DNA from: Rhyacichthys aspro
Taxonomy: Eukaryota; Chordata; Actinopteri; Gobiiformes; Rhyacichthyidae
NCBI GenBank assembly: GCA_036850595.1
Contig: CM072168.1
Location: 16,793,982 to 16,857,981, forward strand
DNA length: 64,000 nucleotides
Direction of reading: 5' to 3'
Part shown: positions 61,031 through 64,000 of the stretch, piece by piece
Layout of the letters: every line of letters begins with the position of its first letter
Numbering within the stretch: the stretch's first letter is position 1
Program-made: the position numbers and the translations under genes
The notes under the pieces: model-generated
Database searches by the model: none
Seen by the model: only the letters and a program-made list of their open reading frames with translations
Told to the model about the DNA's origin: nothing

Positions 61031-64000
61031 ATTCAGTGGCGCGGCGTCTGTTCGTGGCTTTTAGCTTTATATGGCTTCATTGTGAGCGTAATGAGCTCGT
61101 AACTCTGAAACCATCGTTTGTAATGGACGCACACGTACACTGTGTTTAAAATGTTTTAGGGAGATACAGTGAGTAGAGATGATGAGTTCAAATAAACAAA
61201 TCGTGTAACAGTAAAAATCAGACTTTAGTTCATACATGACTTTTTCTATTTCAGTACAACCAACCTTTTTAGGATGGAACATTAACACAGCACAATGCAT
61301 TTTTCAACATATTTTATTTATTTTAAGTATTGTATGAGCATGACTGTATACAATCAATAAGGGAGCCACATTAAAAGCATGACTGGGACTAAGAATACAT
61401 TACAACTAAACCACACAACAATAAATATGAAAATAGTCACTAAAATTATAAAGACATACAACAAGACATACATTAAAACAACCACATCTAGTTTATACAA
61501 GTAAAAAATAAATAGTAACTTAGGCCCATTTAGAGGACAGTATGAAAGAAGAATTGCTGTTTGACAGAGCAACCAGGGGCATTTGTCTTGGACAGCTTTG
61601 AGACTAAAAAAAAGCAATTCTTCTCTCTTCTGTGGCTCAAATGCAGCGGTCGTCAAAGTGGAAATGAAAGCAGTGTGCAAATGTCAGTTTATAAAATACA
61701 GACCTGATTTATGTAATGAGATGTTGAGCTTCCATGATGTGAACTTTAATGTTGAGAAATAATATTTAAAAAGAAAGAACTGTTTTAATAGCACTGAAGT
61801 GAAAATGTTCAGTAGCTGCAGATTGAAATCACTTGGTCACATGATTTGATTTGTACTTCATCTTACTACAACTAATTACTACAAATTGCACACGTGAGGT
61901 TTACATGCGTTGTTTTAAAAAGGAAAAATAAGAAATACTTAAATGCATTATGTCCATTTTGGGAGCTTTTGTTTTAATCAAAAACTGAAAAAGGTCAATT
62001 TCCTGTCAGTTTATGATGTAATGAACGGCATAAAATACATCTCCCATCTTTATATGATCATTTAATGGTCATCACCTGGATTACATTTACCTGTTTCGAC
62101 CATAAAGGGATTGTTTTACTGACTAAGCTGCATCATAATCCTTTCACACTGCTTCCACTATGTCACTCTAGATTTGTGTTTCTCCAAAGATTAAACTACA
62201 GTACCACATTTTCTAGAAAAAGAAGTTTCATGCTCTAATGTAGGTCCAGCCACTTCATTTATGCCCATGTATTTTTCCACTCTCACAGGAGTTCAGTCCG
62301 GTCAGATGCTGATGGGTGTGTCTGTGGCGTCCCAGACTTGCTTTAGCTGCCTGTGTCCGAGTAAGAATCGCAGGCAACTTAAAACAAGCCTCGAAAGCTA
62401 GACGAGTGTTCAAGGAGGTGCACTATCCATCTTCAGGCTGCCACAGGTCCACTGACAAAACACGGCACAGATAATAAGCTGTTTTCATAATGAACTGTTG
62501 AATGTTGTAAAAAAACTGACTACGAGACAGTCTTGTTATTCCACTGTTTAAGCTTAGTTTACATGCTCGTATCTATGTCTATTATTGAAACAAGCCGAGA
62601 TCATCCAAGTTAAATCCAGTGAAGAATAATTTCAGTCTGAGCTTACCTGGTGTCTCTTAAAGTGTTTCCAAAGTCCGCTGTGCACTACGGAGCCCGGGCC
62701 ACATCCAGCTGCTTTATTCCCTCTTCAGAGGAATGTATATTTGAGAAAGGTGTGTGTGCGTGGTTACACATTTATTCAGAGATCCTGTTCTTTTTGGGTG
62801 TGGGACCGTGGGCCGCTGCGAGCGCTGAGGGTGTGTGACACGGAATCTAACGTCCTGGAGGTAAACAAACTCCAGGATCCCGGCATGTGATACAAAGACA
62901 AACAGCAGACACATCACATTAGGATAAACACACATCACAGACTTGTCTCTTGTTGTTAGAAATGTAATAGAGAAGGTAAGTGCTAATGTATGGCTCATCT
63001 GTGTGACTGCCTTTGTCTGGAATAATGTCTGTTGTGTTCATTATAACAAGTATAAAAGCTTGATTCAAAAGGAGTAACATTTATTTCAGTATTTGTTTGA
63101 ATGGACCACTTTAAACAGTCTTTAGGTCAGTTAAGGTGAGAGGTTTTATTTCCTGGTAAACTGGAAACTGAAGCATTATGGGTCAACAAACATTATGTAT
63201 CAGGAGACTCAAAGCTATAATTATAATTTGCTTGTTCATGTAGACAATTTGTCAAAATAAGAAAGATATTAAATGAAGTGATGTTGAAATATATGTCATC
63301 TTTAGCTTAACTTTTCTAGTACTTTTCTAGAACTTATCTACTTTTCTAAAATGTCTTTCGCTTTTCAGGTCCAAATGTGTAGTGGACTTGAATATAGTGC
63401 TCTCAAAGTACTCGTCACAGGAGTCTTCTGCTGCACAAGTCTTTGGAGAGAAATGAGGGAATTTAGAAACAGATCCAAACAGGGCTCAGGACCTTGGACA
63501 GAGCTTCTAAAACTAACAGGAGTCAGTTTGGCTTTTTATTGTCCAAATAGATTCATAAAATTATTGTACAGCATGATGTTTAGTGTCAAATTGATGTAAA
63601 TTGTTAATAATCATGGCAAAAGTTGGGACATGATTACAAATATAATCCCTTTTTAATTGTAGAAAATCAACATGTTTTACCCTGACTTCTTATACATTCA
63701 TTCTTCTGCAGAGATCAATGTAATATGGGTGTATTATAGTATGTAAGGACCAGAGTTGTAAGCTGTCATGACCTCTGACCTCCCACAGAGCTTTAGTAAA
63801 ACAGTAAATATGTAGATTATGTTGTACAATAAATGAAGCATTGTTTTAACACTGATTCTAACAGGTTCCTTGTAGAGCCATGAGGAAAACAGCTAATGGC
63901 AGTTAATTATGGTATGTTTATTTAACACTATTTTAACACTGTTACTGCTATAGAGCTTAACAGAAGGCTAAAAAATATCATCTATCATTAGAAAAAATAA
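61031..64000. other. Intergenic region right of fev
   Basis: About 3 kb with no recognisable coding exon on either strand. I looked for beta-crystallin A2 motifs, since CRYBA2 follows FEV in human, and saw none. A minus-strand splice-donor-like CCAG|GTAAGC at 62650-62641 follows an AATAAAGC box about 70 bases upstream. This could be a short non-coding first exon or chance. The rest is AT-rich unique-looking sequence. Confidence 0.5.

Noticed and set aside
61031..64000. cryba2 or mir-375, expected beyond fev from human synteny
   Set aside because: No crystallin Greek-key motifs in any frame and no match to the mature miR-375 sequence by eye; they would lie outside the window if conserved.
1..64000. 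CRISPR arrays, operons, phage or plasmid modules
   Set aside because: No spaced direct repeats, no bacterial gene density; the coding exons and repeats are vertebrate.

Overview
The window is vertebrate nuclear DNA, almost certainly from a teleost fish. The coding exons have GT-AG introns, the intergenic space is long and AT-rich, (GT)n microsatellites are common, and there are fish-type repeat remnants (an L2-type LINE tail, hAT-like ends, a small foldback transposon). Nothing prokaryotic or viral was recognised.

Three developmental or neural genes can be supported. (1) The last coding exon of wnt10a lies on + at 13042-13578, followed by an AU-rich 3' UTR to about 15.28 kb. The first 13 kb is read as its last intron, with the earlier exons left of the window. 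(2) The single-exon gene cdk5r2 (p39, Cdk5 activator) lies on + at 46786-47646, with a GC-box/CCAAT-type upstream region and a probable 2 kb 3' UTR. (3) The complete three-exon gene fev (Pet-1, ETS factor of serotonergic neurons) lies on - at 60544-58325. Its 49-base first coding exon was found by reading splice sites.

The order and strands wnt10a(+) - cdk5r2(+) - fev(-) match human 2q35 (WNT6-WNT10A-CDK5R2-FEV-CRYBA2-IHH), so this is an old conserved block. About 31 kb without recognisable genes separates wnt10a from cdk5r2, and about 8 kb separates cdk5r2 from fev. These spaces hold repeats and candidate regulatory motifs: CTCF-like sites, a perfect DR1 nuclear-receptor site, a near-consensus RE1/NRSE just behind cdk5r2, and GATA sites upstream of fev.

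The genes are neighbours rather than members of one pathway. Wnt10a is a secreted ligand, p39 activates Cdk5 in neurons, and Fev sets serotonergic identity. The items most worth a second look are a His/Asn-rich insert in wnt10a, an intact 492-bp foldback element with 9-bp target duplications and hairpins nested in each terminal repeat, a second element end of the same architecture, and the RE1 site. No wholly new biological system was found.
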